Part shown: positions 48,880 to 57,390 of the stretch, piece after piece
Layout of the letters: every line of letters starts with the position of its first letter
Numbering within the stretch: the first letter of the stretch is position 1
NCBI GenBank assembly: GCA_034667405.1
Contig: JAXDJX010000002.1
Location: 62,001 to 126,000, forward strand
DNA from: JANXVR01 sp034667405
Lineage (GTDB): Bacteria > Actinomycetota > UBA4738 > HRBIN12
Direction: 5' to 3'
DNA: 64,000 bases
The notes under the pieces: model-generated
Told to the model about the DNA's origin: nothing
Databases searched by the model: none
What the model saw: only the letters and a program-made list of their open reading frames with translations
Made by a program: the position numbers and the translations under genes

Positions 48880-49172
48880 GGTTCGCGCCGCCCCTTGCGC
48901 TGATGCAGGTATACGGCCCTTCCTTCTTAGGCCTCGTGACGTTTCTCGTCTGCCTCGCGATCATCTCGATCGGGAGTCCGGCTGTCTGGGTGTGGGGACC
49001 AATCGCGGGGCAACCCTCCTCCTCTTCCAGTTCGCTGTGCGCAATGGGGGGGATTTCGGACGGGCGTTGCGAGCCTGGTCGAGCAGAAGGTTCAAGGCGG
49101 CGTATCTGTCTGAGACTCCGTCTCCTTGACAACATTGAAATAACCAGCGTGATCGAAAATCGTGAACGTTAG
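48876..49172 (+). CDS. Small possible membrane protein coupled to the TPR-like gene (low confidence)
   Basis: A 98-residue frame begins with an ATG overlapping the preceding stop by 4 bases. It has one hydrophobic stretch (about residues 12-42, FLGLVTFLVCLAIISIGS), then a serine run and an Arg-rich tail that looks poorly conserved and may be a frameshifted remnant. The overlap and membrane helix favour a real gene; the tail argues against. No family recognised. Confidence 0.35.
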   Translation: MRFAPPLALMQVYGPSFLGLVTFLVCLAIISIGSPAVWVWGPIAGQPSSSSSSLCAMGGISDGRCEPGRAEGSRRRICLRLRLLDNIEITSVIENRER

Positions 49173-49176
49173 CCGG

Positions 49177-49182
49177 TAGGGT
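49177..49182 (+). promoter_or_regulatory. Candidate -10 element (TAGGGT), leaderless promoter
   Basis: TAGGGT is followed by 7 bases and the ATG at 49190; no ribosome site is present. Confidence 0.45.
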
Positions 49183-49189
49183 GGTTTCC

Positions 49190-49459
49190 ATGACTACGCG
49201 CGAGGATCTGGAGACCCTTTCGTCGCGTCAGCTGCGAGAGCAGGCCCTGCAGTTGGCGAAGACCGACCGAGACATCGACTGGCTCTGGAGTCTGCTCGGT
49301 TCCATTCCCGCTACGGAGGGGCAGCTCGGTGACCTGGAGGGTTCCGGGCTCGACATCGTGAGCCTCATCTCGGGGATCAACGGCTACATCAGGGTCGACC
49401 GGTCGTTGGATGAGACGCTCCGCCCCCGCACCGTCGACTACCTCCTTGAACACCTCTAA
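49190..49459 (+). CDS. Small acidic helical protein of unknown function
   Basis: The 89-residue protein (MTTREDLETLSSRQLREQAL...) is helical and acidic, with repeated Asp/Glu/Leu patterns and no metal-binding or catalytic motif. The leaderless promoter pattern supports the ATG over a GTG three codons earlier. I do not recognise it. The 101 bases that follow hold no gene. Confidence 0.55.
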   Translation: MTTREDLETLSSRQLREQALQLAKTDRDIDWLWSLLGSIPATEGQLGDLEGSGLDIVSLISGINGYIRVDRSLDETLRPRTVDYLLEHL

Positions 49460-49560
49460 CGAGCGCGCCGGCTGCGGCTCGATCTCATGCGCTGGAGCAA
49501 GAGGCGCTTGACCTTTTCGCGGTCATCGGAACGGGCGACGGTACGAGGGGCTGGATGAGG

Positions 49561-49863
49561 TTATTTCGCTAGGAGGGACGCCGCTGCATAGCTCCCAACG
49601 ACTGCCACAAGGCTCATGCCGGTCACAACGGTAGAGATCCTCTTCGCCTTGGGGGAAACCGTTCGCCTCATGAAGAGAACGCCGGATGTTGCGAACCCCA
49701 GCGCGGCCAGCACCAGGGAGGCGGTGAGGAGGCGAGGCGAGGAGTCGCCGAACGGCTCGTTCCGTAGTACCCAGCTCCAATAGGCGAGGAGAGATGAAAC
49801 CGAACATCCGATGATGGCCACGGCTGCACCGAACCATCGTCGTCCAGGGGAAACTTCGCTCAT
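49561..49863 (-). CDS. Small three-helix membrane protein
   Basis: The 100-residue protein has three predicted membrane helices (about residues 9-29, 45-65 and 77-97). A PFGDSSPR turn between helices one and two resembles the AFGDSPSPR turn in the membrane protein next to crgA, so the two may be distant relatives. No function is known. The ATG at 49863 is preceded by a weak GAGG. Confidence 0.5.
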   Translation of the reverse strand: MSEVSPGRRWFGAAVAIIGCSVSSLLAYWSWVLRNEPFGDSSPRLLTASLVLAALGFATSGVLFMRRTVSPKAKRISTVVTGMSLVAVVGSYAAASLLAK

Positions 49864-49971
49864 CCGAGCCTCTCGATGTCGGTGTTCGCGAGATTCTATG
49901 TCGCGAGCTGGCGGTGACCGTGTCTTTTCAGTGAACGGCGTAGTCTTTCCTCTCCCGACCACGGAGACGTT

Positions 49972-50523
49972 ATGCCCGCCAACCTGTTCGGACTGCCGAC
50001 CCACATCCTGTTGCTGCATGTCGTGATCGTCCTGTTGCCGATCAGCGCCATCGCGACCGTCTTCGTGGTCCTTTCGGGACGGTTCCGCCATCGCTGGGGT
50101 GTGTCGGTCGTCCTCTTCACGTTCGTCACCACGCTGTTCGTTCCATTGACCACGCAGTCAGGCGAGTCCCTCGCCGACCGGCTGCCCGAGGTGCCGGCGA
50201 TCGAGCATCACGCGGAGATCGGACAGCAACTCCTGGTGTGGGCGGCCGTCTTCGGGCTCTGCCTGGTAGCGGTCGTCGCGCTCGATCTGGTCCGGCGCGT
50301 GTCGCTGTCGGCCGACGAGCTGACGACGTCCGAGTCTTGGGTTCGGAACCACCTCCCCTCCACGTGGTACCGCTCGAGCCCCGGCTGGGCGGATCCCGCC
50401 GTACGGATCTTCCAGGTGCTCGCCCTGCTCACTGCGATCGCGGTGGTGTTCATGGTGATCCGCGCCGGCCACTCGGGCGCGCAGGCGGTGTGGTCGCATT
50501 ACCGCAACCTCAAGCCCGCCTAG
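49972..50523 (+). CDS. DUF2231-type membrane protein
   Basis: The 183-residue protein has four membrane helices and the DUF2231-like start GLPTHILLLHVVIVLLPISA, with the conserved His and Pro, and an EHHAEIGQQLLVWAAVF segment beginning the third helix. Such proteins are uncharacterised and often lie near redox or membrane-stress genes. The ATG follows GGAG by 5 bases; TAGTCT at 49941-49946 may be its -10. Confidence 0.7.
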   Translation: MPANLFGLPTHILLLHVVIVLLPISAIATVFVVLSGRFRHRWGVSVVLFTFVTTLFVPLTTQSGESLADRLPEVPAIEHHAEIGQQLLVWAAVFGLCLVAVVALDLVRRVSLSADELTTSESWVRNHLPSTWYRSSPGWADPAVRIFQVLALLTAIAVVFMVIRAGHSGAQAVWSHYRNLKPA

Positions 50524-50564
50524 TAATAGGGTGCAGCTCTCCGCACGACCAAGAAAGGAACTAG

Positions 50565-51080
50565 ATGGAAACGTGGGATGCGATCCGAGCGCGGCGGAAC
50601 GTCCGCGATTTCACCGACCGTGAGATCGCGCCGGGGGATCTGGACAGGATCCTCGAGGCGGCCCGACGCGCGCCGTCGTCGATGAACGATCAACCGTGGG
50701 ACTTCGTCGTCGTGACGGATCGTCCTCGGCTGGTCGAGCTGGCGAAGGTGTGGCAGTACGGCGAGCACCTCGCCGGCGCGGCCGCGGCGATCGCGTTCGT
50801 TGCGGCTGCATCCGGTGACCCCGAACAGCGCGAGATGGTTCAGTTCGACATGGGCCAGGCGAACATGAGCGTCATGCTCGCCGCCGCCGACCTGGGCATC
50901 GGGAGCTGCCACTCGGCGGTGGGCGATCAGGACCTGGTGCGCGAGGTCCTCGGCGTGCCCGCCGACCGCGAATGCATCCTGCTGCTCTCACTCGGGTACC
51001 CATCGGACCGGCCGCTGGAGCCGGTCAAGGAGCCGGGCCGTCGGCCGTTCGACGATGTGGTGCACCGCGACCACTGGTAG
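50565..51080 (+). CDS. Nitroreductase-family flavoprotein
   Basis: The 171-residue protein is a compact nitroreductase: AIRARRNVRDFTDREI at the FMN phosphate site, AARRAPSSMNDQPWDFVVV, and the C-terminal LLSLGYPSDRPL. It should bind FMN and reduce a nitro, quinone or related substrate with NAD(P)H as a dimer. Physiological substrate unknown. AAAGGA lies 7 bases before the ATG. Confidence 0.9.
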   Translation: METWDAIRARRNVRDFTDREIAPGDLDRILEAARRAPSSMNDQPWDFVVVTDRPRLVELAKVWQYGEHLAGAAAAIAFVAAASGDPEQREMVQFDMGQANMSVMLAAADLGIGSCHSAVGDQDLVREVLGVPADRECILLLSLGYPSDRPLEPVKEPGRRPFDDVVHRDHW

Positions 51081-51145
51081 GCGAGAGGACTAGACTCCGG
51101 CCTCCAGGCCACGGCGGCCCGGATCACGTCCGAAGGGAGCTCATC

Positions 51146-51508
51146 ATGGCCAATCCGGTGACGCATTTCGAGATCCACGGCCGGGACGCGAAGAAGACGC
51201 GGGACTTCTACGCGTCGCTGTTCGGCTGGGAGATCGATGCCAACAACCCCATGGACTACGGGATGGTGAGTGCGCAGGGCGGCCAGGGGATCGGCGGCGG
51301 CATCGCGGCGGCACAAGCCGAGCCCATGGTGACGATCTACGTGGACGTTGCGGATCTCGATGCGACCCTCAAGCAGGCTGAGGAGCTCGGCGGAAAGACG
51401 ATCATGCCGGCGACTCCGGTTCCCGGTGGCCCGAAGCTCGCCCAGTTCGCCGACCCCGACGGCAACCTCATCGGCCTCACCGAGGCCGGCTCGATGCCGA
51501 CGTCCTAG
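51146..51508 (+). CDS. VOC (glyoxalase/bleomycin-resistance fold) protein
   Basis: The 120-residue protein has the paired beta-alpha-beta-beta-beta units of the VOC fold: HFEIHGRDAKKTRDFYASLFGW in the first half and AQFADPDGNLIGLTE in the second, where metal ligands usually lie (His8, Glu10 and the final Glu are candidates). Members are often dioxygenases, isomerases or binding proteins. GAAGGGAG precedes the ATG, and TAGACT at 51091-51096 could be its -10, separate from the nitroreductase gene. Confidence 0.85.
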   Translation: MANPVTHFEIHGRDAKKTRDFYASLFGWEIDANNPMDYGMVSAQGGQGIGGGIAAAQAEPMVTIYVDVADLDATLKQAEELGGKTIMPATPVPGGPKLAQFADPDGNLIGLTEAGSMPTS

Positions 51509-51520
51509 GCGTCGGACTCG

Positions 51521-52756
51521 TCAGACCGCGGGACCCGTATCCAGGACCACGGTCTTCGTGTGGGTCCCGCCGGCGTCGACCCATGTCACGGCCACGTGTT
51601 GGCCGGGCACGTAGGAGTGCAGGACCGTGCCCAGCGTGTCTCTGGAGGTCACCGCCTGTCCGCCGATGGACTGGATGACCGCGGGAGCAGCGATGCCCGC
51701 GTCCGCCGCGGGACTTCCCGGCTCGACGCCCACCACGAGCGCCCCCGAGCTGACGTGAAGCTTGCGTCCGGTCTGTGGGTCGAGCGGTTGCACGGCGACT
51801 CCGATGTGGCCGCGCGGGCCCACCATGATCGGGCAGCAGGCCTCGCCGGATCGGATCCGGTCGACGATGCCCAGTGCCGCTTCCATCGGGATGGCGAACC
51901 CTGTTATGGGTCCCGAGTTCGAACGGTTGGAGGCCCCGCCGGCCGTGATCATCCCGACGACGTGTCCACTGGTGTCGACCAGCGCGCCGCCTGAATCACC
52001 GGGTTGGATCTGGGCGTTGGTCTGAAGCATCCCGGAGAGGGGTTCCGAACTGCCGCCCGGATCTCCGGCGGTGATGTCTTTGTTCACGCCAGTGATGGAG
52101 CCCGAGACGACGGTCGGTGTGCCGCCGCGCCCGAGCGCATTGCCGATCCCCAGCACCCGGTCCCCGACGGAGACCGTGGCAGATTCCGCGGGCGTGATGG
52201 TGGGAAGTCCCGAGACTCCCTGGAGTTGCAGCAGCGCAACGTCCCCAGCCGGGTCCACGCCCACGACCGTGGCGACGGAGGTGCCGGGACGACCCTCGAT
52301 GGAGACCTCGATCTTCGTGGCTCCGTTCACGACGTGGTTGTTCGTGAGGATCTCACCGCCGGACGTGAGGATCATGCCGGTCCCCGCGCCGAGCGGCGTG
52401 ATGCGACCGGGGGGCGCTCCGAAGACATGTGCGAACGTGTTGATGTCGACGATGGCCGGATCCACGATGGCGGCGATCGCCCCTACCCGCTTGTCGCCCT
52501 CCACCTGACCGGCCACGGCCGAGCCGGGGCTCCCCGTGGAGTTGGAGTTCACCCTCGCCAGGAGCCAGGCACCCAGAACGGAGTTCACCAAGAGGAACGC
52601 GGCGACGATCAGCGCGACACGACGACGACGTCCGCCGTGGGCGGGACCGGGAGGGGTACCACCCGGGCCGATCGGAGGAGGCGGCGGGAGTCCGGCGTCA
52701 GCACCCAACCAGGTCATGGGCTGGGTCCGATCGCCGCGAGCGCTGTCGTCTGTCAT
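51521..52756 (-). CDS. HtrA/DegP-type serine protease with PDZ domain
   Basis: The 411-residue protein has a Pro-rich cytoplasmic N-terminus, one membrane helix (about 56-76) and an extracytoplasmic trypsin-like domain with the triad His151 (TNNHVV), Asp182 (AGDVALLQL) and Ser265 (GDSGGALV), followed by a PDZ domain from about residue 310. It is an S1C quality-control protease facing the outside, degrading damaged or specific envelope proteins. The ATG at 52756 is chosen because GAGGTG lies 6 bases upstream. Confidence 0.92.
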   Translation of the reverse strand: MTDDSARGDRTQPMTWLGADAGLPPPPPIGPGGTPPGPAHGGRRRRVALIVAAFLLVNSVLGAWLLARVNSNSTGSPGSAVAGQVEGDKRVGAIAAIVDPAIVDINTFAHVFGAPPGRITPLGAGTGMILTSGGEILTNNHVVNGATKIEVSIEGRPGTSVATVVGVDPAGDVALLQLQGVSGLPTITPAESATVSVGDRVLGIGNALGRGGTPTVVSGSITGVNKDITAGDPGGSSEPLSGMLQTNAQIQPGDSGGALVDTSGHVVGMITAGGASNRSNSGPITGFAIPMEAALGIVDRIRSGEACCPIMVGPRGHIGVAVQPLDPQTGRKLHVSSGALVVGVEPGSPAADAGIAAPAVIQSIGGQAVTSRDTLGTVLHSYVPGQHVAVTWVDAGGTHTKTVVLDTGPAV

Positions 52757-52833
52757 CCCGAACACCTCGGTAGTTCGCCACGATGTCGCGTTCGGTTCTC
52801 TGTGCGCGTCGCTACCGGCGACTCAAACCGCAT

Positions 52834-54018
52834 TCAAACCAGGAGCGTCTCTGAGAAAGGATACGGCGCGAGCACCGTCGAACCCTCGGCGGTTACCAGG
52901 ATCTCGTCGCCGAGCTTCACGCCTTCGCGGGCGCCGACCTCACCCATGTAGAGCTCCACGACCAACGTCATGTTCTCCTGGATGACCGTGTCGCCGTTGG
53001 CTTGCGCATCTTGAGGGTGGCACACGCTCGGGCTCTCCTCCTCCAGACCGACACCATGGATCATGGCCTCGTAGCGCTGGGGCACGAAGCTGTCCGGGAT
53101 CTTCGGCGCCATCGCGCCGAGTTCGGCGCACGTCAACCCGGGGCGGACCAGTTCGCGCATCCCGACCAGCCACTCGTGTGCCGCGCGGTAGAGATCGCGC
53201 TGAGCGGGAGTGGGGGAGACGTTGCCGCACAGGAACGACCGGGAGACGCAGAAGAAATATCCGCCGATCCCAACCGTGTCGGTATCGACGTAGACCAGGT
53301 CGCCCGCCTCGATCACGCGGTCGGTCGCTTCTGCTCGCCAGGGGTTCGTGTTAGGACCGGAGCACACGGTGTTGGTGGCGAGATATTCGCCGCCGCCGCG
53401 CAGCATGGTGTCCGACAGGACCGCGACCAGTTCGCGCTCTTTCACACCCGGGATCAGCGCCGCCTCAAGGGCTCCGAGCATCCGGACCACGAGGGCGCCG
53501 TTGCGGTGGAAGAGCGCCACCTCTTGCGGTGTCTTGATCTCTCTCGCTTCTTGCGTGATGGGCGAGGAGTCGACGATCGTGATCCCGGCTTGCTGAAGGG
53601 CGAGCAACGCCGGTGCGGTGATGCGGTCGACGGCCACGCGGTCGCCCGACACGCCCAGTTCCCGGATGGCGCCGATGGTTTCCTTCGCCCAGATCGCCGC
53701 TTCCGCGGCCGCGTCGTCGAAGAACTCCACCTGGTGCATCGGCCTCACGTCCTGCGCCTGTGCGCGCGACCGATGCACCGAGTTCGCGTGTTCGAACAGG
53801 ATGGGCACCCCTTCTGCGGGCACCACGGCGCAGCGGGCGAACGTGCTCATCGTCCAGACCGGCATGGCGGACGCGCCGGTCGCATACCGGATGTTGGGTT
53901 CGTTGGTGAGGAAACAGACCTCCACGCTGTGCGAGCGCATCGATGCCTGGAGGCGGGCGATCCGTTCGTCGCGGAGTTGCACGGTGTCGATGCCGGGGAT
54001 GGTGACGGCTGCGGTCAT
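52834..54018 (-). CDS. M24-family metallopeptidase-like (Xaa-Pro aminopeptidase / creatinase fold)
   Basis: The 394-residue protein has an N-terminal creatinase domain (to about 160) and a C-terminal pita-bread domain. Candidate metal ligands are Asp245 and Asp247 (VYVDTDTVG), His321 (MIHGVGLEEE), Glu355 (VVELYMGE) and Glu372. The Asp that normally lies in 'GYxxDxSR' is Cys257 (GGYFFCVSR). The D-x-D spacing recalls DddP-type, non-peptidase members of this family as I remember them, but the Cys is unusual, so substrate and even activity are open. TAGACT 8 bases upstream of the ATG supports a leaderless start at 54018. Confidence 0.82.
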   Translation of the reverse strand: MTAAVTIPGIDTVQLRDERIARLQASMRSHSVEVCFLTNEPNIRYATGASAMPVWTMSTFARCAVVPAEGVPILFEHANSVHRSRAQAQDVRPMHQVEFFDDAAAEAAIWAKETIGAIRELGVSGDRVAVDRITAPALLALQQAGITIVDSSPITQEAREIKTPQEVALFHRNGALVVRMLGALEAALIPGVKERELVAVLSDTMLRGGGEYLATNTVCSGPNTNPWRAEATDRVIEAGDLVYVDTDTVGIGGYFFCVSRSFLCGNVSPTPAQRDLYRAAHEWLVGMRELVRPGLTCAELGAMAPKIPDSFVPQRYEAMIHGVGLEEESPSVCHPQDAQANGDTVIQENMTLVVELYMGEVGAREGVKLGDEILVTAEGSTVLAPYPFSETLLV

Positions 54019-54026
54019 GGAGACGG

Positions 54027-54032
54027 AGTCTA
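54027..54032 (-). promoter_or_regulatory. Candidate -10 element (TAGACT), leaderless promoter of the M24 gene
   Basis: TAGACT on the minus strand is followed by 8 bases and the ATG at 54018, with no ribosome site. It lies in the 44-base divergent gap before yaaA. Confidence 0.45.
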
Positions 54033-54062
54033 GGGCCGCGCCGGGCGTGGCATCATCCCGCC

Positions 54063-54851
54063 ATGGCGACCGCGCTTCCGCTCATCTTGCTGCCCCCGTC
54101 CGAGGGCAAGGCCGGGGGTGGGAGCGGTCCGCCGTGGTCGCCCGGTTCCCTGTCCCTGGAACTCGACGCACAGCGCGAGCGGGTCCTGACCGCGCTCGGC
54201 GCGGCGATGCGCGGTGCCGAGGCCGCGCGCTCGAAGCTCCTGGGCGTGAAGGGGACCGCGCTCGCCGCGGCCACGGCGGCGAACCGCGCCGCTCGCTCCG
54301 CACCGACCCTTCCAGCGATCGAGCGCTACACCGGCGTGCTCTACGACGCCCTGGACCATCGTTCCCTCACCGCCACGGACCGTAGACGCCTGAACGCGAG
54401 TGTCCTGATCATCTCCGGGCTCTGGGGCGCCGTCGCTCCGGCCGACCCCATCTCCGACTACAAGCTGAAGATGGGTGTCGCGCTTCCACGTTTGGGCAAG
54501 CTCTCCTCGTGGTGGCGCGATGACCTCTCGGCCGCGGTGGCAGAGAGAGCCGGAAAACGCACCATCTGGAACCTGCTGCCGAACGAACACGCGGCCGCCT
54601 GGGCCGCGCCGCAGGGCCGAGAGCAGACCACCCTTCGGTTCCTGGAACGGCGTGCAGATGGGTCGCTCAGCGCGGTCTCCCATTGGAACAAGTACCTGAA
54701 GGGCGCGCTGGTCCGCTACCTGCTCGCGAACCCGGCTGCCGGGCCGGATGACCTCAGGAAGTGGAAACACCCGTCGGGGTTCCGGCTCGATCCGTCCCTG
54801 ACCGAACAACAGGGTGATGTGACCGTGCTCTCGTTGGTGCTGCGAGGCTAG
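54063..54851 (+). CDS. yaaA: YaaA-family peroxide-stress protein
   Basis: The 262-residue protein matches the YaaA/UPF0246 family: LLPPSEGKAGGG at the start, ERYTGVLYDAL, IISGLWGAVAPADPISDYKLKMG, and HWNKYLKGALVRYLL. E. coli YaaA limits free iron and DNA damage during peroxide stress and binds DNA; the biochemical activity is unclear. No ribosome site is visible before the ATG. The short gap to the divergent M24 gene suggests shared promoter DNA. Confidence 0.9.
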   Translation: MATALPLILLPPSEGKAGGGSGPPWSPGSLSLELDAQRERVLTALGAAMRGAEAARSKLLGVKGTALAAATAANRAARSAPTLPAIERYTGVLYDALDHRSLTATDRRRLNASVLIISGLWGAVAPADPISDYKLKMGVALPRLGKLSSWWRDDLSAAVAERAGKRTIWNLLPNEHAAAWAAPQGREQTTLRFLERRADGSLSAVSHWNKYLKGALVRYLLANPAAGPDDLRKWKHPSGFRLDPSLTEQQGDVTVLSLVLRG

Positions 54852-54855
54852 TCGG

Positions 54856-55503
54856 TCAACCGGTGTCGTCGCGCGGGTCCAGGATCCTCGCGGGAACACC
54901 GACCGCCGTCCGGTTCGGCGGGACATCGCGGATCACCGCCGCCCCGGCCCCGATCACCGCCCAATCCCCGATCTGCAAGCCTTGGATGATCGAGGCGCCG
55001 GTCCCGACGTCCGCACCCTTGCCGATGTGAACGGCACCCGAGATGTGGGCGCCCGGCGCCACGGTGACCAGGTCGCCGATCACCGCGTCGTGGCCGACCG
55101 TGCAGCCGAAGTTGATGAGGGCGTGCGCGCCGACGCGGATGTCGGTAGTCAGCACCGCGCCGGGACAGACGATGGTCCCCTCGCCGAACTCCACGCGCGG
55201 ACCTACCGAGGCCGCGGGGTGGATCAGCGTTGGGAATGTTCGTGCACCGAACCCGGCGATCCGATCGATCACCCTGGCTCGCACCGGCGTCGCACCGATC
55301 CCGGTAGCGACCGCAACATCGGCGTGTTCCGCGAGCCAGTCGAGTGGTCGCAGCACGGGGAGCCCATGAACCGTCTCCGGTCCCTGTGCGTCCTCGATGA
55401 ACCCCAGCACGTTCCACGGTTCGCCCGCCGCGACGAGCGCTTCGACGATCGCATGGATCTCCCGCGCCTGGCCTCCGGTTCCTACGATCACCAGGTCGGT
55501 CAC
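54856..55503 (-). CDS. Sugar O- or N-acetyltransferase (NeuD/PglD-like, hexapeptide repeat)
   Basis: The 215-residue protein has a small Rossmann-like N-terminal domain (DLVIVGTGGQAREIHAIVE) and a C-terminal left-handed beta-helix of hexapeptide repeats (VRVGAHALINFGCTVGHD and after), with the catalytic His region in TVGHDAVIGD and the end TAVGVPARIL. It likely acetylates a nucleotide sugar used by the glycosyltransferases next to it. The GTG overlaps the upstream stop by 4 bases. Confidence 0.87.
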   Translation of the reverse strand: MTDLVIVGTGGQAREIHAIVEALVAAGEPWNVLGFIEDAQGPETVHGLPVLRPLDWLAEHADVAVATGIGATPVRARVIDRIAGFGARTFPTLIHPAASVGPRVEFGEGTIVCPGAVLTTDIRVGAHALINFGCTVGHDAVIGDLVTVAPGAHISGAVHIGKGADVGTGASIIQGLQIGDWAVIGAGAAVIRDVPPNRTAVGVPARILDPRDDTG

Positions 55504-56123
55504 GAGGTGGTTCCGTTCGTCTGTTCGCCGGTGAAGGGGGGCATGGTGGCGTGGCCCTCGGCACTCACGCCGGCGCCGCGCACCACCTGTGCGAGCGTGC
55601 GGCCCAGGATCTTCACGTCCAACCCGACGCTCCAGTGGTCCACGTACCAGACATCCAGGGCGAACTTCTCCTCCCACGTGAGCGCGTTCCGCCCGTTCAC
55701 CTGCGCCCACCCCGTGATCCCCGGGCGAACCAGATGCCGCCTCGACTGTTCGGGCGAGTACCGGTCCAGATACTCGGGCAGGAGCGGCCGCGGGCCGACC
55801 AGGCTCATGTCACCTTTCAATACGTTGAACAGCTCCGGGAGTTCGTCGAGGCTGGTTCGACGGAGGAATCGTCCGAGGTCGGTGAGGCGCGCCGAGTCCG
55901 GGAGCCGCTCCCCCTCGTCGTCGCGCGCGTCGGTCATCGTGCGGAACTTCACGACGGGGAAGGTGCGTCCGTGCAGGCCCGATCGCGGCTGCGAGAACAC
56001 GGCCGGCGATCCCATCCGGAGCCGGATCTGTGTCCAGATGATGGCCATCGGCACGGCGAGGACGGCGATCCCTGCGACCGATCCGCACACGTCCAGGGTT
56101 CGCTTGAGGAGGGCCGAGCGCAT
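55500..56123 (-). CDS. Undecaprenyl-phosphate sugar phosphotransferase (initiating glycosyltransferase)
   Basis: The 207-residue protein is a bacterial sugar transferase: an N-terminal re-entrant membrane helix (about 10-34), then VVKFRTMTDA, RLTDLGRFLRRTSLDELPEL with the catalytic Asp-Glu, NVLKGDMSLVGPRPLL, and RPGITGWAQVNGR. It moves a sugar-1-phosphate from UDP-sugar onto undecaprenyl phosphate and starts a repeat-unit glycan. It forms a unit with the acetyltransferase downstream. Confidence 0.92.
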   Translation of the reverse strand: MRSALLKRTLDVCGSVAGIAVLAVPMAIIWTQIRLRMGSPAVFSQPRSGLHGRTFPVVKFRTMTDARDDEGERLPDSARLTDLGRFLRRTSLDELPELFNVLKGDMSLVGPRPLLPEYLDRYSPEQSRRHLVRPGITGWAQVNGRNALTWEEKFALDVWYVDHWSVGLDVKILGRTLAQVVRGAGVSAEGHATMPPFTGEQTNGTTS

Positions 56124-56129
56124 GCGGGG

Positions 56130-56135
56130 AGCCTA
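56130..56135 (-). promoter_or_regulatory. Candidate -10 element (TAGGCT) of the sugar transferase gene
   Basis: TAGGCT on the minus strand is followed by 6 bases and the ATG at 56123. Its first three bases are the stop codon of the upstream gene, so the match could be partly chance. Confidence 0.35.
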
Positions 56136-57305
56136 CCCCGCCGTGGAGAGGCCGGGCGCAACCGGTGATGTCTGCGACGTTCCCGCCGTGAGACCACGGA
56201 TCACCAGTGCTGTCAAGACCACGAGCCGCGCCACCGACGCCACCTTCACCGCAGGGTCGGACGGACTGTTGTAGAGGAACGTGCCGATGACCGCCGAGGC
56301 GGCACAGACGATGAACGTCCCGGTCAGCAGCACCGCCGGGTGGTCGTCGTCGATCGCCGCAACTGCTGCCCACGGCAGTAGCCACATCACATATTGCGCC
56401 GAGAACAACGGAGACAAGAGAAGGAGGGCGGCAACGGCGGTGAAGGCCGGCGCACCCGCGACGTCCTCTTGCCGGCGAGCCGCCCGCCGCCACACGCAGA
56501 TCAGCACGCCGAGCAGTACCAACCCGAGCACGAACTTGGCCCAGCCCGGCGCGGTCCCCACGCGACCGGCGCCGGCCTCCTCGCGGACGCCGCCGCCTCC
56601 GATGACCCACACCAGGGAGCCGACGGTGCTCCCCACCTCCCAACCGCGCGCTCCCCGGAACGTCAGCACCTGCGACGGTGCGCCGAACCCACCCCACACG
56701 ATCCATCCGAGCGCTCCAGACGCCACCACGGCGACGAACGACCAGAGCGCACGGGCCCGTCCTCGGAGCCAGAGTCCGGGCAGGATCACCAGCGGCCACA
56801 CCTTCATCAGCACCGCGAGTCCGAGCGTGACGCCTGCCGGACCCGGCCGCGCCCGGCGCAGGAGCACGAACGCCCACATAGCGAACGCCACCGGCACCAG
56901 GTCGATCCGCTTCAGCTCCAAGATCAAGATCGGTAGCCCGACCGCCAGGTAGAAGAGGCCACCGCGCCGGCCCCATCCGGTCCGGACAGCTCCCCACGTG
57001 GCTAGGTCCGCGACGATCTCGAGCACCGCCAATCGAACGGCCGCGCTGAGGATCCCCCCGCCGAACAGTCCTTTGATCAACAGGACTTCGAGCGGTGCGT
57101 ACTCCACGCGGTAGTCGCGCCACGGCGTGCCACCCTGGCGGGCGAGCGTATGGAACCGGAACACGTCGGGACCACCGGCGTTGCCTCGACGAACCTCGAC
57201 CAACCACAACACCAGCACGAACAGACGCAGGCCGATGAGCGCGGCGGTGAAGAGCGTTTCGCGGTGGAGGCCGCGTAGCTCGGACGGCGTCTTCGGTTTT
57301 TCCAC
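56133..57305 (-). CDS. GT87-like polyprenol-phosphate-sugar-dependent membrane glycosyltransferase
   Basis: The 390-residue protein has about nine to ten membrane helices and the GT-C layout of mannosyltransferase family 87: DYRVEYAPLEVLLIKGLFGG resembles the conserved 'Y.Y.P..ll' loop, RIDLVPVAFAMW holds the RxDL-type motif, and LSPLFSAQYVMWLLPWAA is the matching C-terminal loop. The first extracellular loop includes GGPDVFRFH, with an Asp that may be catalytic. It would add a sugar on the outer face from a polyprenyl-phosphate donor. It lies upstream of the sugar transferase. Confidence 0.75.
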   Translation of the reverse strand: MEKPKTPSELRGLHRETLFTAALIGLRLFVLVLWLVEVRRGNAGGPDVFRFHTLARQGGTPWRDYRVEYAPLEVLLIKGLFGGGILSAAVRLAVLEIVADLATWGAVRTGWGRRGGLFYLAVGLPILILELKRIDLVPVAFAMWAFVLLRRARPGPAGVTLGLAVLMKVWPLVILPGLWLRGRARALWSFVAVVASGALGWIVWGGFGAPSQVLTFRGARGWEVGSTVGSLVWVIGGGGVREEAGAGRVGTAPGWAKFVLGLVLLGVLICVWRRAARRQEDVAGAPAFTAVAALLLLSPLFSAQYVMWLLPWAAVAAIDDDHPAVLLTGTFIVCAASAVIGTFLYNSPSDPAVKVASVARLVVLTALVIRGLTAGTSQTSPVAPGLSTAG

Positions 57306-57311
57306 CCGCCG

Positions 57312-57317
57312 ACGCTA
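57312..57317 (-). promoter_or_regulatory. Candidate -10 element (TAGCGT), leaderless promoter of the GT87-like gene
   Basis: TAGCGT on the minus strand is followed by 6 bases and the GTG at 57305; no ribosome site. It shares a divergent gap with the promoter of the next gene. Confidence 0.45.
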
Positions 57318-57377
57318 CCCCGAGCGAACGCCCGCAACCCGGAACCTGTCCCTACCAGCAGACGGTCCCCACCCCGA

Positions 57378-57383
57378 TACCCT
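57378..57383 (+). promoter_or_regulatory. Candidate -10 element (TACCCT), leaderless promoter
   Basis: TACCCT is followed by 7 bases and the ATG at 57391. Although GCGGG immediately precedes the ATG, it is too close to be a ribosome site. Confidence 0.45.
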
Positions 57384-57390
57384 TCGCGGG

